64,000 bases of DNA from Actinoplanes sp. NBC_00393 (GCF_036053395.1 NZ_CP107942.1:3624501-3688500), one strand, 5' to 3'; shown: positions 26,446-35,768, counted from the first letter of the stretch. The notes: generated by a model not told the origin, from the sequence alone. Numbers and translations are program-made.

Positions 26446-29406
26446 TCACGAGGCGAGGTCGATGGTGGTGACACGGTTCAGGTCGGTCGTGGACAACACC
26501 GAGACGGTGCCGGCCGACGCGTTCGCCACGTAGACGCGTTCCCCGTCCGGGCTGACGGCCACGTCGACCGCCAGACCGACGTCGACCGGGCGGCCGACGA
26601 TCCGCTTCGCCGTCAGGTCGACGACGGTCACGCCCTCGACCAGGTCGATGGCGTAGAGCCGGCTGCCGTCGGGGTGGACGGCCATGTCGGCGAACCCGGC
26701 GTCCGCGGCGGCCACCTCGCTGACCTGCCGCGATGCGGTGTCCATCATCCACAGCCGGTTCACCTCACCGGCCTGGTCACTGCCGATGTACAACCGCTTG
26801 CCGTCCGGGCTGGGCTCCAGCGAATTGGGCCGGCCGGGCAAGGTCACCTGGCCGACGGGAAGGTTGTTGTCGGCGTCCATCACGGTGAGCCGGTACGGAC
26901 CCTGCTCGGCGGCGCCGTTGGTGGTGTACACCCATCTGCCGTCGGGGCTGACGGCGGAGGCGCCGGCGTCGTCGCCGAGCTCGACCGGCGTACCGATGAT
27001 GCCGTTGTTCGAAGTCTGAATGATGGTCATCGTTCTCGAGCCGCTGTTGGTGACATACACCCGGCCGCCGTCGCGGGTCATCGCCACGTCGCTGGGCTCG
27101 TCGCCGACGCCGATCACGTCGCCGATCGTCGCGTTCTCCCGGGTGCTCAGCACCGTCACGGCATCGGAATCCCGGTCGGCGACATAGAGGTAGGCGCCGT
27201 CGTCAGCCTTGACCGCCACCCCGACCGGTGAGGGGCGCAGCGCGATCGGCTCACCGACCGGCCTCTCGGTCTTCGAGTCGATCACGATCAGCTCGCCGCG
27301 CTCCCCGGTGTCCCGGCCGGCGAAAGGTGGGCGCAGCAGTGCCGTCGCATACAGCCGGTCACCACGCGGGCTGACTGCCAGCCGGTTCACCAACCGCACC
27401 AGAAGCCCGGACGCCGGTGTCAACCGGTCGACGAGCAGCACCGCGCCGCACCCGACGATCAGCGTCACGCCCAGCGTCGCGGCCAGCAGGCGCCGGGTTA
27501 GCCGCACGGTGCCGCCGCCCGGGCGGCGGGCCAGGACCTCGGCGGCGACGAGCAGCACCAGCAGGGCCGCGCCGAACAGGATGGCCCAGGTGCGGCCGGG
27601 ATCCGGGTGCCCGCGTATCCAGGTTCCGGTGGTCAGGCTGATCGCCCAGCCGCCCGTGATCCAACCGGTGAGCAGCGCCAGAGCGAATCGGGCCGGGGCG
27701 GCCAAGGCCGCCATCAGCGGCACCAGCAGGGCGAGCACCACCGCGATCGCGTACGGCCAGGTGTGCGTGGCCAGGTCACCGAGGCCGGGGTACGTCTCGC
27801 GCAGTTGCACGAGTTCGTAGAGCTGCACGCCCAATGCCAGTGCGCCGCCGACCGTCGCGAGCGCGCACACCAGCAGCACGGCCCGGGCGGCACGGTCGCG
27901 CGGAACCGTCAGCCGCAGGCGCACTGTCCGGTCGCGGTGCAGGTGCAGCCCGGCGAGAACGGCGGCGGCGATCAGGAGCAGATGGCCGAGCAGTTCCAGG
28001 CGCGGCTCACGCCACGGGTCGCCGAGCAGTGCGTCGCGGATCAGTTCGCCGGTGAAGAACGCCAGCCCCCAGCAGGAGGCGGCGGCCACGCCGAGCAGCA
28101 GGCCCGGACCGACGAGCGGGCGGGTCGCCCGGCGCAGCAGCCCCAGGCCGGCCGCGACCGCGGCGACGGCGATCCCGGCGGCGTACCACGGGTGGTCGGC
28201 GCTCGGGCCGGACACCAGGACGCCGCTGGTGAACTCGCGGGTGATCGGCCCGGCGGCGATGAGGAGGCCCGCCAGGATCGCCAGGGCGCCGGCCGCCACC
28301 GCGAGCCTCTCCCGCCGGGCCGGCATGCGCGGCATCTTGAGCGGCGTCTTCTCCGGCCGCTTCTTCGCCGGCCGCGCCTTCTCCGGCGCCACCTTCTCCG
28401 GCGGCGGCTTCTCCGGGGCGGGCTTCGGTGGGGGCACGGCCGGTTCGATCACCGGGTCCGCGGTGGTGAGCGTCTGCAAGCGGTCGGTGGCCGCGGCGGA
28501 CACGGTACGGCTGTCGTCGCCGGTCAGCTTCTCGATCTCGGTGCGGGCGCGAACCCGTACCGTCTCGTTGCCCATGCGATACAGACGGGCCAGCGCGTCC
28601 AGCGCGCCCAGCCGGTCGGTGGCGATCGGGCTGTTCAGCGCGTTGCGCAGATACCCCGGAAGGTCCCAGTTGACGTTGCGGGCGATGACCGTTCGCCCTT
28701 GCACGTCGTCCTGCTTCTTCGGCCGCTGCTGCGGGGTGTCCTCGACGACCCGGTCGTAGACGTAGCTGTACAGCTCGTCGATCGTGATGTCTCCGTCACC
28801 GTCCAGATCGGCGCTGCCGTCGCGCAGACCCGCGGTCAGATGCCGGGTGAACACCGACTGCGCCGCGTCGCCGCTGCTCCGGTCGCCTTCGAACGAGTAC
28901 TGGGTGGCGTCGGAGGCGGTCAGCACGGTACGCCCGTGGCCCTGGAACCGCTGCAACGTGTGCACCTGGTCGTCCGCCTTGGCCAGTCGCCCAGGCGGGT
29001 ACGCCCCGCTGTAGCAGCAGTCCAGGATCAGCACCTTGCGCCGGCTGCCGCAGCCCTCCATCGCCTGGTCGATCTGCTCGGCCGAGATCGCGGTGAACAT
29101 CAGGCTGTCCCGGCGGGTGTCGGCCATGGCCAGGTGCAGCCGGCCCCGGTCGTCCTTCAGACCGTGCCCGGTGAAATACAGCAGGGTGAGATCGTCGCGT
29201 CGCCGGTCGCGGTAGAAGTCGCCGATCGCCTCACCGACACGGTGGTGCGGTTCGTTGACCAGGGTGGTCACCTCGAAACCGGCGATCCGCGGGTCGCCGA
29301 GCACGGCGGTCAGCGCCTCGACGTCGTGTGCCGGCGCAGTGAGACGGCGCAGGCCGGCGTCGCGGTACTCGTACGTCGCGATCAGCAGCGCGACCCGCCG
29401 GCCCAC
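26446..29406 (-). CDS. Caspase-like protease with EF-hand loop, multi-TM region and YVTN beta-propeller
   Basis: 986-residue peptidase C14 protein. The caspase fold spans about 1-250 with H81 in YFTGHGLKDD and catalytic C131 in LILDCCYSG (the metacaspase DSCHSG position). D200, D202, D204, D206 and E211 form a canonical EF-hand loop (DLDGDGDITIDE), suggesting calcium control. A helical segment and a Pro/Lys/Glu linker follow, then about nine hydrophobic helices (roughly 370-670), then seven YVTN-type propeller blades (about 690-986; SPDGERVYVANASAGTVSVL), probably extracellular. It follows the EACC1 gene by 3 bp with a GTG start. A membrane-tethered death or defence effector is inferred from known caspase-EACC1 systems. 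Confidence 0.82.
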   Translation of the reverse strand: MGRRVALLIATYEYRDAGLRRLTAPAHDVEALTAVLGDPRIAGFEVTTLVNEPHHRVGEAIGDFYRDRRRDDLTLLYFTGHGLKDDRGRLHLAMADTRRDSLMFTAISAEQIDQAMEGCGSRRKVLILDCCYSGAYPPGRLAKADDQVHTLQRFQGHGRTVLTASDATQYSFEGDRSSGDAAQSVFTRHLTAGLRDGSADLDGDGDITIDELYSYVYDRVVEDTPQQRPKKQDDVQGRTVIARNVNWDLPGYLRNALNSPIATDRLGALDALARLYRMGNETVRVRARTEIEKLTGDDSRTVSAAATDRLQTLTTADPVIEPAVPPPKPAPEKPPPEKVAPEKARPAKKRPEKTPLKMPRMPARRERLAVAAGALAILAGLLIAAGPITREFTSGVLVSGPSADHPWYAAGIAVAAVAAGLGLLRRATRPLVGPGLLLGVAAASCWGLAFFTGELIRDALLGDPWREPRLELLGHLLLIAAAVLAGLHLHRDRTVRLRLTVPRDRAARAVLLVCALATVGGALALGVQLYELVQLRETYPGLGDLATHTWPYAIAVVLALLVPLMAALAAPARFALALLTGWITGGWAISLTTGTWIRGHPDPGRTWAILFGAALLVLLVAAEVLARRPGGGTVRLTRRLLAATLGVTLIVGCGAVLLVDRLTPASGLLVRLVNRLAVSPRGDRLYATALLRPPFAGRDTGERGELIVIDSKTERPVGEPIALRPSPVGVAVKADDGAYLYVADRDSDAVTVLSTRENATIGDVIGVGDEPSDVAMTRDGGRVYVTNSGSRTMTIIQTSNNGIIGTPVELGDDAGASAVSPDGRWVYTTNGAAEQGPYRLTVMDADNNLPVGQVTLPGRPNSLEPSPDGKRLYIGSDQAGEVNRLWMMDTASRQVSEVAAADAGFADMAVHPDGSRLYAIDLVEGVTVVDLTAKRIVGRPVDVGLAVDVAVSPDGERVYVANASAGTVSVLSTTDLNRVTTIDLAS

Positions 29407-29409
29407 GAC

Positions 29410-29799
29410 TCACTCCGTACGGTGCCGCTGCAGGAACGCGTCGATCAGCTCACGCTGCTGCGCCGACGACGCCCGCTCCAGTTCGATGGTGTCGCCGTCG
29501 ACGGTCACGCTGATCCGGTGCCGCCCGTGCTGGCGGCCGAGCCAGTCCCGCGCCGTCTCGATGAGGGCGGTGAACACACCACCGGACGCGCTCAGTGCCA
29601 CGACGAGTGCTCCGATGGTGACCGGGTCGCCCTTCGCGTTCGCCGGCGCGGCCGCAGCCGGCGCCGCGGTGACCGCTTCGACATCGAGGTCGGCGATCTC
29701 GGCGCGCAACCGGTGAGCGAGCCGCTCGTGGGTCTCCGCGTCGATCTCGTCGTCAGCCTCCAGGACGACCAGCACTTGCGTCACGCCGTCGACGCTCAT
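29410..29799 (-). CDS. EACC1-type effector-associated component
   Basis: 129-residue protein matching the effector-associated constant component 1 family described in actinobacterial conflict systems: an N-terminal beta/alpha part (VTQVLVVLEADDEID), an Ala-rich linker, a hydrophobic helix (DPVTIGALVVALSASGGVFTALIETARDWL) and a short ending ISVTVDGDTIELERASSAQQRELIDAFL. Family knowledge links EACC1 to effectors such as caspases and trypsins, where it is thought to couple effector and regulators. Here it lies between a small membrane protein (7 bp upstream) and the caspase (3 bp downstream). Confidence 0.75.
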   Translation of the reverse strand: MSVDGVTQVLVVLEADDEIDAETHERLAHRLRAEIADLDVEAVTAAPAAAAPANAKGDPVTIGALVVALSASGGVFTALIETARDWLGRQHGRHRISVTVDGDTIELERASSAQQRELIDAFLQRHRTE

Positions 29800-29806
29800 G
29801 GCCGGC

Positions 29807-30163
29807 CTACTTGGTCATCATCTTGGGGCCGGGCGCCACCAGGCCGACGACGGCGCCGAGGGCGATGCCGACGAAGCCGTACACCGCTGTCTCGTCCGAG
29901 CCGTCGGCGATGACACCGACGATGCCACCGCCGATGATCACGACGCCGAGGATGCCGAAGATCACGATCCACAGGAAGTTCGAGACCTGGGCGGACGGCG
30001 GTGGGATCGCTGCCACGACCTTGTCCTGAATCTCGGGCGACGACAGCGCATCCTTGGTCACCTCGTCCTCGGCGGCCGAGATCGTCTTCTTGAGCGCTTC
30101 CTTCTGCTCAGCGGGTTCAAGACCTTTGAACGTGTCCACGAGCTGGTCCATCTGAATGGTCAT
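29807..30163 (-). CDS. Small two-helix membrane protein of the caspase module
   Basis: 118 residues, ATG 30163 preceded by AGGAG. The N-terminal half is charged and helical (DQLVDTFKGLEPAEQKEALKKTI, EVTKDALSSPEIQDKVVAAI) and cytoplasmic if the following helices (FLWIVIFGILGVVIIGGGIVGVI and VYGFVGIALGAVVGLVA) insert as a hairpin. No known family is recognised. It is first in a tight operon with EACC1 and caspase genes, so it is a candidate sensor, anchor or pore for that system. Confidence 0.65.
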   Translation of the reverse strand: MTIQMDQLVDTFKGLEPAEQKEALKKTISAAEDEVTKDALSSPEIQDKVVAAIPPPSAQVSNFLWIVIFGILGVVIIGGGIVGVIADGSDETAVYGFVGIALGAVVGLVAPGPKMMTK

Positions 30164-30265
30164 CGCCACGCTCCTGCCTCTGCGAAGTGCGCTCGTCACC
30201 CTCAGGATCTCGCTCGTCCGGCAATCAGCTCTATCAGCTTCCCGACGGGGCCATTCACTCGTTCG

Positions 30266-30430
30266 CGTCACAGGACCGGGCGCAACCGCCGGTGTTCGGG
30301 AGAACCTGCCTTGCCGGCGCGCTTCGCGGCGTACATCAACTCGTCGGCGCGGCCACCAGGACGTCGCTGGACTCGCCGGGATACGACACCGCGACACCGA
30401 TCGAGACGCCCACCCGCAGGAGGGTGGTGC
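30266..30430 (-). pseudogene. C-terminal GGDEF-domain relic with frameshift
   Basis: On the minus strand this reads LRVGVSIGVAVSYPGESSDVLVAA, then after loss of one base continues in another frame as ADELMYAAKRAGKAGSPEH and a stop. These are the last blocks of a diguanylate cyclase (GVSIGVA...AADxALYxAKRAGRN). The GGDEF signature itself is missing, so no activity is expected. Confidence 0.65.
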
Positions 30431-30541
30431 TGGTCCGCCTCCATCAGTCGGAGCGGGACCGGGCCGCGCAGCAACGCCTGCTGGTCGCGCAGGCCCAGCA
30501 CGACGAACTGACCGGGCTGCTGAACCGCCGCGAGCGGCCAG
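30431..30541 (+). pseudogene. N-terminal GGDEF-domain relic in opposite orientation
   Basis: On the plus strand this reads SERDRAAQQRLLVAQAQHDELTGLLNRRE, the entry helix and D-x-LTGL-x-NRR motif of a GGDEF domain. It abuts the C-terminal relic head to head, so the two pieces cannot belong to one collinear gene now. The stretch 30542-30704 shows nothing else recognisable. Confidence 0.6.
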
Positions 30542-30704
30542 CGGAGAGCGAATCCCTGAGGAACCGTGCTGTCGCCGATCGGTCAGTCCGGTCCACGACC
30601 CGGCGTCCCCAGACGATTCCCATCGCTCGCCCGGCGGCACGCCGCAGAGTTCCTCCCGCCGGTCCACCGCGGTCCGGCGTACCGAATCAGATCCTGGAGG
30701 AACC

Positions 30705-31811
30705 ATGCGACGCGCAACCCGCGCGATCCTCGGCTCGGCCGTCCTCGGCGGCTTCGCCCTGCTCTCCGCCGGCCAGGCGGTGGCCGCCCCGGCCACCCCG
30801 CCTGCCGCACCCGCCGCAGCCGCAGCGGCGGCGCAGTACGGGTTCGCCTTCGCCGATCAGCCCAGCAACCCTTCCTACGTCGCGAACGAGCGGATGTCGG
30901 CCAACTCGACCGGCGGCACCAACACGGTGACCCGCTACCGCACCGGCGACTACGAGGTCCGGATGCCCGGCCTCGGCGCCACGCAGGGCGGCAACGTGCA
31001 GGTGAGCGCGTACGGCGAACACGGCAACCGGTGCAAGACGACGTACTGGCTGCCGCTCGACGGTGCGATGGCCATCGGCGTGGCCTGCCACAACCCGTCC
31101 GGCGTCACCGCCGACACCCCGTTCACCGTCCAGTTCCAGCGCGGCAGCAACGACCCGAACCAGCAGAGCGCCTACCTGCTGGCCCACCCGCCGGTCAGCG
31201 GCGCGCCGGACGCGCGCTACTCCTACAACTCCGGCGGCGCCCCGAACACCGTCGCCAAGACCGGAACCGGGTCGTGGAGCGTGGACTTCGGCAGCGGCTT
31301 CACCAAGCTCGGCGGGGTCGTGCACGTCACCGCGTACGGAAACAGCGCCAACTTCTGCAAGGTGCGTTCGTGGAACGTGCGCACCGCCGACGTGCGCTGC
31401 TTCGCCGCGGGCGGGCAGCCCGTCGACACCGCCTGGTCGCTGCGCTACACCGACCGGCACCTGCCGAACGGCTTCGCCGACCTCGGCGGGTACGTGTGGG
31501 CCAACCAGCCGGCCGCCGCGCTCGGCAAGCCGTACTCCCCCGACGCCCGGCACAGCTTCAACATGCAGGGCGGCGAGACCAACACCGTGACGCACGAGGG
31601 CACCGGCGCATACCGGGTACGCCTCAACCGGATCCCCGCCTTCGACCAGGGCAGCCCGGTCGCCACCGCACACGGATCGTCCACCGCGATCTGCTCGGTG
31701 ACCGAACTGTTCTCCAGCGGCTCCAGCTCCGCCATCGACGTGGACTGCCAGACCCCGGCGGGCGCGCCGGTGGACTCGGCCTTCACGCTCAGCCACGCCA
31801 CGAACCGCTAG
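30705..31811 (+). CDS. Secreted triple-repeat protein of unknown function
   Basis: 368 residues. ATG 30705 follows CTGGAGG and starts a signal peptide (RRATRAILG...GQAVAAPA); the open frame upstream to 30156 is spurious. The mature protein has three repeats of about 110 residues, each with AxxP...Y..N..GG.NTV...GTG.Y.V...G....G.V.VTAYG....C....W and paired Cys, suggesting a disulfide-bonded beta domain. Similar secreted proteins occur in actinomycetes, but I cannot name a function. A strong hairpin terminator follows. Confidence 0.75.
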   Translation: MRRATRAILGSAVLGGFALLSAGQAVAAPATPPAAPAAAAAAAQYGFAFADQPSNPSYVANERMSANSTGGTNTVTRYRTGDYEVRMPGLGATQGGNVQVSAYGEHGNRCKTTYWLPLDGAMAIGVACHNPSGVTADTPFTVQFQRGSNDPNQQSAYLLAHPPVSGAPDARYSYNSGGAPNTVAKTGTGSWSVDFGSGFTKLGGVVHVTAYGNSANFCKVRSWNVRTADVRCFAAGGQPVDTAWSLRYTDRHLPNGFADLGGYVWANQPAAALGKPYSPDARHSFNMQGGETNTVTHEGTGAYRVRLNRIPAFDQGSPVATAHGSSTAICSVTELFSSGSSSAIDVDCQTPAGAPVDSAFTLSHATNR

Positions 31812-31820
31812 CCGTCCCCT

Positions 31821-31850
31821 GCGGCCCCACCCTGTTCAGGGTGGGGCCGC
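31821..31850 (+). terminator. Hairpin terminator
   Basis: GCGGCCCCACCCTG (31821-31834) pairs perfectly with CAGGGTGGGGCCGC (31837-31850) around a minimal loop, 9 bp after the stop of the secreted repeat protein. It separates that gene from the SARP regulator. Confidence 0.8.
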
Positions 31851-31910
31851 ACCCTTTCACATCCCGGAAACCCGGTTGGGCGCGCGGCCCCGGGGGGCCA
31901 CAGTGGAGCC

Positions 31911-34900
31911 ATGCGGTTCGGGATCCTGGGCCCGCTGGAGCTGTGGCAGGGCGATGACCCGGTCCCGGTCGGCGGCCCGCAGCAACGCGCCCTGCTGGCG
32001 GCACTGCTCGTCGACGCCGGACGGGTCGTCTCCACCGACCGCCTCGTCGACCATCTGTGGGGCGAGCGCCCGCCGCCGACCGCCCGTGCCCTGCTGCAGG
32101 GCAACGTGGCCGAGCTGCGGCGTACGCTGCGGCGCACCGGCAAGCAGTGCCTGATCAGCCGGCCTCCCGGCTACCTGCTCGAGGTCGAGCCGGGCGACCT
32201 GGACGCTCACCGGTTCGAACAACTGACGGCGGCCGCGTCCGCTGCCGCCTCCCCGGCGGACGCCGCGGACCTGCTCTACCGGGCGCTGGCCCTGTGGCGT
32301 GGGCCGACCCTCGACGGCATCACCCTCGACGGGCTCGCCCCCGCGGTGGCCCGGCTGGAGGAACGCCGCCTGGAAGTGGTCGAGCAGCGCATCGACCTCG
32401 ACCTGCAGCTCGGGCGCGACCTCGGTCTCGTCGGTGAACTGCGCGGCCGGATCGCCGAGCACCCGCTGCGCGAACGGCTGTGGGCGCAGCTCATCGTCGC
32501 GCTGCACCGGGCCGGCCGGCAGGCCGACGCGCTCGCCGCGTACGCGGAACTGCGCACCGTCCTCGTCGAGCAGCTCGGCGTGGAACCAGGTCCGGCAGTC
32601 CAGGCGCTGCACCGGTCGATCCTGGCCGGCGAGACGCCGCCGGGCACGGTGTCCACGCCGGCAACGGAACAGCCGAGTCCTACCGAAGCGGCCGAAGCGC
32701 CGGCCGGGCCGCCGCCTCCAGCCCAGCTGCCGGCCGCCGTCTCCGCCTTCACCGGCCGCATCGACCTGCTCAAACGCCTCGACGAGCTGGCCGACGACAC
32801 CCGCGCGATGGCGCTCGCGGCGATCACCGGCACCGCCGGGGTCGGCAAGACCGCCCTGGCGGTGCACTGGGCGCACCAGGCCCGCGACCGGTTCCCCGAC
32901 GGTCAGCTCTACGTCGACCTGCGCGGCTTCGCGGCCGCGCCGCCGGTCCGGCCGGTCGAGGCGCTGACCGGGTTCCTGACGGCGCTCGGCGTCCCCGCCG
33001 AACAGATCCCGGTCGAGCCGGACTCCGCCGCCGCGCTGTTCCGCTCCACCCTCGCCGGGCGGCGGGTGCTGGTCGTGCTGGACGACGCGACCGGCGTGGA
33101 CCAGGTCCGGCCGCTGCTGCCCGGAACACCGGGTTGCCTGGTCCTGGTCACCAGCCGGCACCGCCTGGGCGGGCTGGTCGCCCGCGACGGCGCCCGCCGG
33201 TTCGCTCTCGACGTGCTCACCGAGGACGAGGCGGGCGTCCTGCTGGACCGGCTGATCGGCCCCGAACGGGTCGCGGCCGAGGCGGACGCGGCGGCCCGGC
33301 TCTGCCGGCTCTGCGCCTACCTGCCGCTGGCGCTGCGGATCGCCACCGCCGAGCTGACCGGCGACCTCGCCGACCAGGTGGCCCGGCTCAGCGCCGGCGA
33401 CCCGCTGGGCGCGCTGGCCGTCGAAGACGACCCGGACACCGCGGTACGGGTCGCGTTCGACGCCTCCTACACCGTCCTCGACCCGGTCGAACGCCGCCTG
33501 TTCCGGCTGCTCGGCCTGGTCCCCGCGGTGCACACCACCGCCGCAGCCGCCGCAGCCCTGACCGGACTGCCGCAGCCGCGAGCCGCCGCCTTGCTCAACC
33601 GGCTCGCCGCCGCGCACCTGCTCGACCGCCCGGCCACCGACCGCTACACCTGGCACGATCTGCTGCGCACCTACGCCGCGGAGCGTGCCCACGCCGAGGA
33701 GGCGCCGGCGGCCCGGCAGACAGCGGTGGCCTGCTGGCTCGACCGGTACGTCACCGACACATTGGCCGCCGCCCGCACACTCAACCCGGAGATGCTGCGG
33801 CTGCCGTCCACGCAGGTCACCGCGCCCGGCGACCATCAGGCTGCGCTCGCCTGGCTGGACGCGGAACGACCGAACCTGATCGCCGCCGTCCGGTACGCCG
33901 CGCAGCAGGGCACGGCAGCGGCCTGGATCATCGCCGACGCGCTGCGCGGCTACTTCTGGCTGCGGATGTACACGCTGGACTGGCTGGACGTGGCCACGGC
34001 CGCGCTCGCCGCGGCCACCACGGCCGGGGACCTGGCCGGGCAGGCCGCCGCACGGCTGAGTCTCGGCGACGTGCACGGCCGGCAGGGCCGCTACGACGAG
34101 GCGATCGAGCACTACCGGCAGGCGGTGCAGCTCAACCGGGCGTGCGGCTGGACCGACGGGGAGTCCGCGGCCCTCGGCAACCTGGGCAACGTCTACTGGT
34201 GGGCCGGCCGGCTGCCGGAAGCGGCCGAGCACTACGCGCAGGCACTCGCCCTGGCGGAGGCCACCGGCCGGGTCGCCGGGCAGGCCGTCAACCTCGGCAA
34301 CCTCGGCGCCGTCTATTGGGACCTCGGCGACCTGGAACGCTCCGCCGAGCATCACCACCGGGCCCTGCAACTGGACCGGGCCCTGCAATCCCCGCTCGGC
34401 GAGGCGGTCGACCTCGGCAACCTGGGCCGGGTACGGCTGGAACAGGGCCGCCTCGACGAGGCCCGCACCGATCTGGAGCGGGCGCTGGTGCTGCACCGCG
34501 AGATCGGCGACCGCAGCGGCGAGGCGGAGACGCTGCGCACGCTGGCCGAGGCGCACCGCGCGGCGGGCCGGGGCCGGCATGCCACGGAGCTGGCCGAGCA
34601 GGCAGTGCGGCTCGCGCACGACAGTGGCAATGTGCGGTACGAGGCGGACGCTCTGAACACTGCCGGGGCCTGTCTGGCGGCGCTCGGGCGTACCGCCGAC
34701 GCGGTGACCCGGCACGAGCAGTCCCTGACGCTGGCCCGCGACAGCGGCAGCCGCTACCCGGAGATCGTCGCCCTGACCGGCCTGGCCGCCGCCCACCCGG
34801 AACCCGACCGGGCGCTGTCGTTCGCCCTGCGCGCGGTCGCGCTGGCCCGCCAGGCCGGATTCCGTCTGCTGGAGGGCCACGCCCTGCGAGCCCTCGCCGC

Positions 34901-35000
34901 CGCCCACGACCGGGCCGGCGACACCGCATCGGCGGCCGCCGCAGACCAGGAGGCGACGGCGCTACTCACCGCGGCGGGCAGCGCAGCGGCTGATCAGTGA
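31911..35000 (+). CDS. AfsR/SARP-family regulator: OmpR-type HTH, BTAD, NB-ARC, TPR
   Basis: 1029 residues. An OmpR-like winged helix (1-90, MRFGILGPLELWQ; ARALLQGNVAELRRTLRR) and BTAD (about 95-240) make up the SARP DNA-binding part. An NB-ARC ATPase follows with the P-loop GTAGVGKT at 307-314 and Walker B VLVVLDD. The C-terminal third is tetratricopeptide repeats (ESAALGNLGNVYWWAGRLPEAAEHYAQAL type). Such proteins activate secondary-metabolite or stress genes as nucleotide-gated oligomers. No biosynthetic cluster is adjacent, so it is probably a pleiotropic regulator. ATG 31911 gives a normal N-terminus. Confidence 0.92.
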   Translation: MRFGILGPLELWQGDDPVPVGGPQQRALLAALLVDAGRVVSTDRLVDHLWGERPPPTARALLQGNVAELRRTLRRTGKQCLISRPPGYLLEVEPGDLDAHRFEQLTAAASAAASPADAADLLYRALALWRGPTLDGITLDGLAPAVARLEERRLEVVEQRIDLDLQLGRDLGLVGELRGRIAEHPLRERLWAQLIVALHRAGRQADALAAYAELRTVLVEQLGVEPGPAVQALHRSILAGETPPGTVSTPATEQPSPTEAAEAPAGPPPPAQLPAAVSAFTGRIDLLKRLDELADDTRAMALAAITGTAGVGKTALAVHWAHQARDRFPDGQLYVDLRGFAAAPPVRPVEALTGFLTALGVPAEQIPVEPDSAAALFRSTLAGRRVLVVLDDATGVDQVRPLLPGTPGCLVLVTSRHRLGGLVARDGARRFALDVLTEDEAGVLLDRLIGPERVAAEADAAARLCRLCAYLPLALRIATAELTGDLADQVARLSAGDPLGALAVEDDPDTAVRVAFDASYTVLDPVERRLFRLLGLVPAVHTTAAAAAALTGLPQPRAAALLNRLAAAHLLDRPATDRYTWHDLLRTYAAERAHAEEAPAARQTAVACWLDRYVTDTLAAARTLNPEMLRLPSTQVTAPGDHQAALAWLDAERPNLIAAVRYAAQQGTAAAWIIADALRGYFWLRMYTLDWLDVATAALAAATTAGDLAGQAAARLSLGDVHGRQGRYDEAIEHYRQAVQLNRACGWTDGESAALGNLGNVYWWAGRLPEAAEHYAQALALAEATGRVAGQAVNLGNLGAVYWDLGDLERSAEHHHRALQLDRALQSPLGEAVDLGNLGRVRLEQGRLDEARTDLERALVLHREIGDRSGEAETLRTLAEAHRAAGRGRHATELAEQAVRLAHDSGNVRYEADALNTAGACLAALGRTADAVTRHEQSLTLARDSGSRYPEIVALTGLAAAHPEPDRALSFALRAVALARQAGFRLLEGHALRALAAAHDRAGDTASAAAADQEATALLTAAGSAAADQ

Positions 35001-35015
35001 CCGTGGGCGCCGACC

Positions 35016-35768
35016 TCAGGCCGGCTTCTTACCGGGGCCGACGACATCGGCGGCGGGCGGCGCCTGGATCTGCGGGAACGCCACGCCGAACTCCGTGAAC
35101 GACAGACCCTCCAGCTCGGCACGTTCCAGGCGCACCGGGTACGGCTCGCCGGTGATGGCGACGTAGACGGTCGTCGGGGTGCGGCCACTGTCGATCACAG
35201 CGATGGCCGGGATCCCGTCGATGACCTTGCCGGCGCCTTTCGTGACGGTGGCCTTCGGCTTGATCAGCCCGTCGACGTAGGCCGCGGTGACGAAGTCGCC
35301 GAAGACCCGCTGCCGGCGCGGCAGGGTGACCCACCGGCCGCCCCGCTCCCTAGTCAGAGCGCGGGCCCGCTCGGGGCCGACAGTCTGCGCCAGGATCTGC
35401 TCGCTGGCCCGCAGATAGCGCTTGTCACCCACGATGATCGACTCCTGCTTCGACGCGCCGATCGCGGTCCAGCCTGCCGCATCGGTGCCGGCGATCCGCA
35501 CGTCGACCGACCAGAGCTGCGGATCCTCGCCCCTGCCCTGCCCGTCGTAGATCGCGTCGTGGAAGACGCCGCCGCGCACCCGGAACGACGTCGCGGTCGC
35601 GAGCGCGCCCCGGGCGCGTTCCAGGATCGCGGACGCGGACAGGTCAGCGACCCCGTTGGACGCCGGCGCCGCCGAGGCGGGGGCCGGCGACGGGGAGCTC
35701 CCGCTGGTGCATCCGCCGAGCAGGGCCGCCGTGACGGCCAGCGCGGTGACGGCGTGGATGGTTCGCAT
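35016..35768 (-). CDS. LppX/LprG-like secreted lipoprotein
   Basis: 250 residues with lipobox LLGGC (Cys20) after a signal peptide, so anchored on the outer face of the membrane. After a Ser/Pro/Ala linker the body has LSASAILERARGALATATSFRVRG and a beta-rich end (PTTVYVAITGEPYPVRLERA), resembling LppX/LprAFG-type lipid-binding lipoproteins. ATG 35768 is chosen because the signal peptide begins there. Ligand unknown. Its 3' end faces the SARP gene 15 bp away. Confidence 0.7.
   Translation of the reverse strand: MRTIHAVTALAVTAALLGGCTSGSSPSPAPASAAPASNGVADLSASAILERARGALATATSFRVRGGVFHDAIYDGQGRGEDPQLWSVDVRIAGTDAAGWTAIGASKQESIIVGDKRYLRASEQILAQTVGPERARALTRERGGRWVTLPRRQRVFGDFVTAAYVDGLIKPKATVTKGAGKVIDGIPAIAVIDSGRTPTTVYVAITGEPYPVRLERAELEGLSFTEFGVAFPQIQAPPAADVVGPGKKPA

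Noticed and set aside
27607..29913. 768-residue plus-strand open frame over the caspase gene
   Set aside because: Arg/Gln/Gly-rich reading antisense to a protein with clear caspase and propeller motifs; typical GC-rich shadow.
31857..34907. 1016-residue minus-strand open frame over the SARP gene
   Set aside because: Antisense shadow of NB-ARC/TPR codons with no domain of its own.
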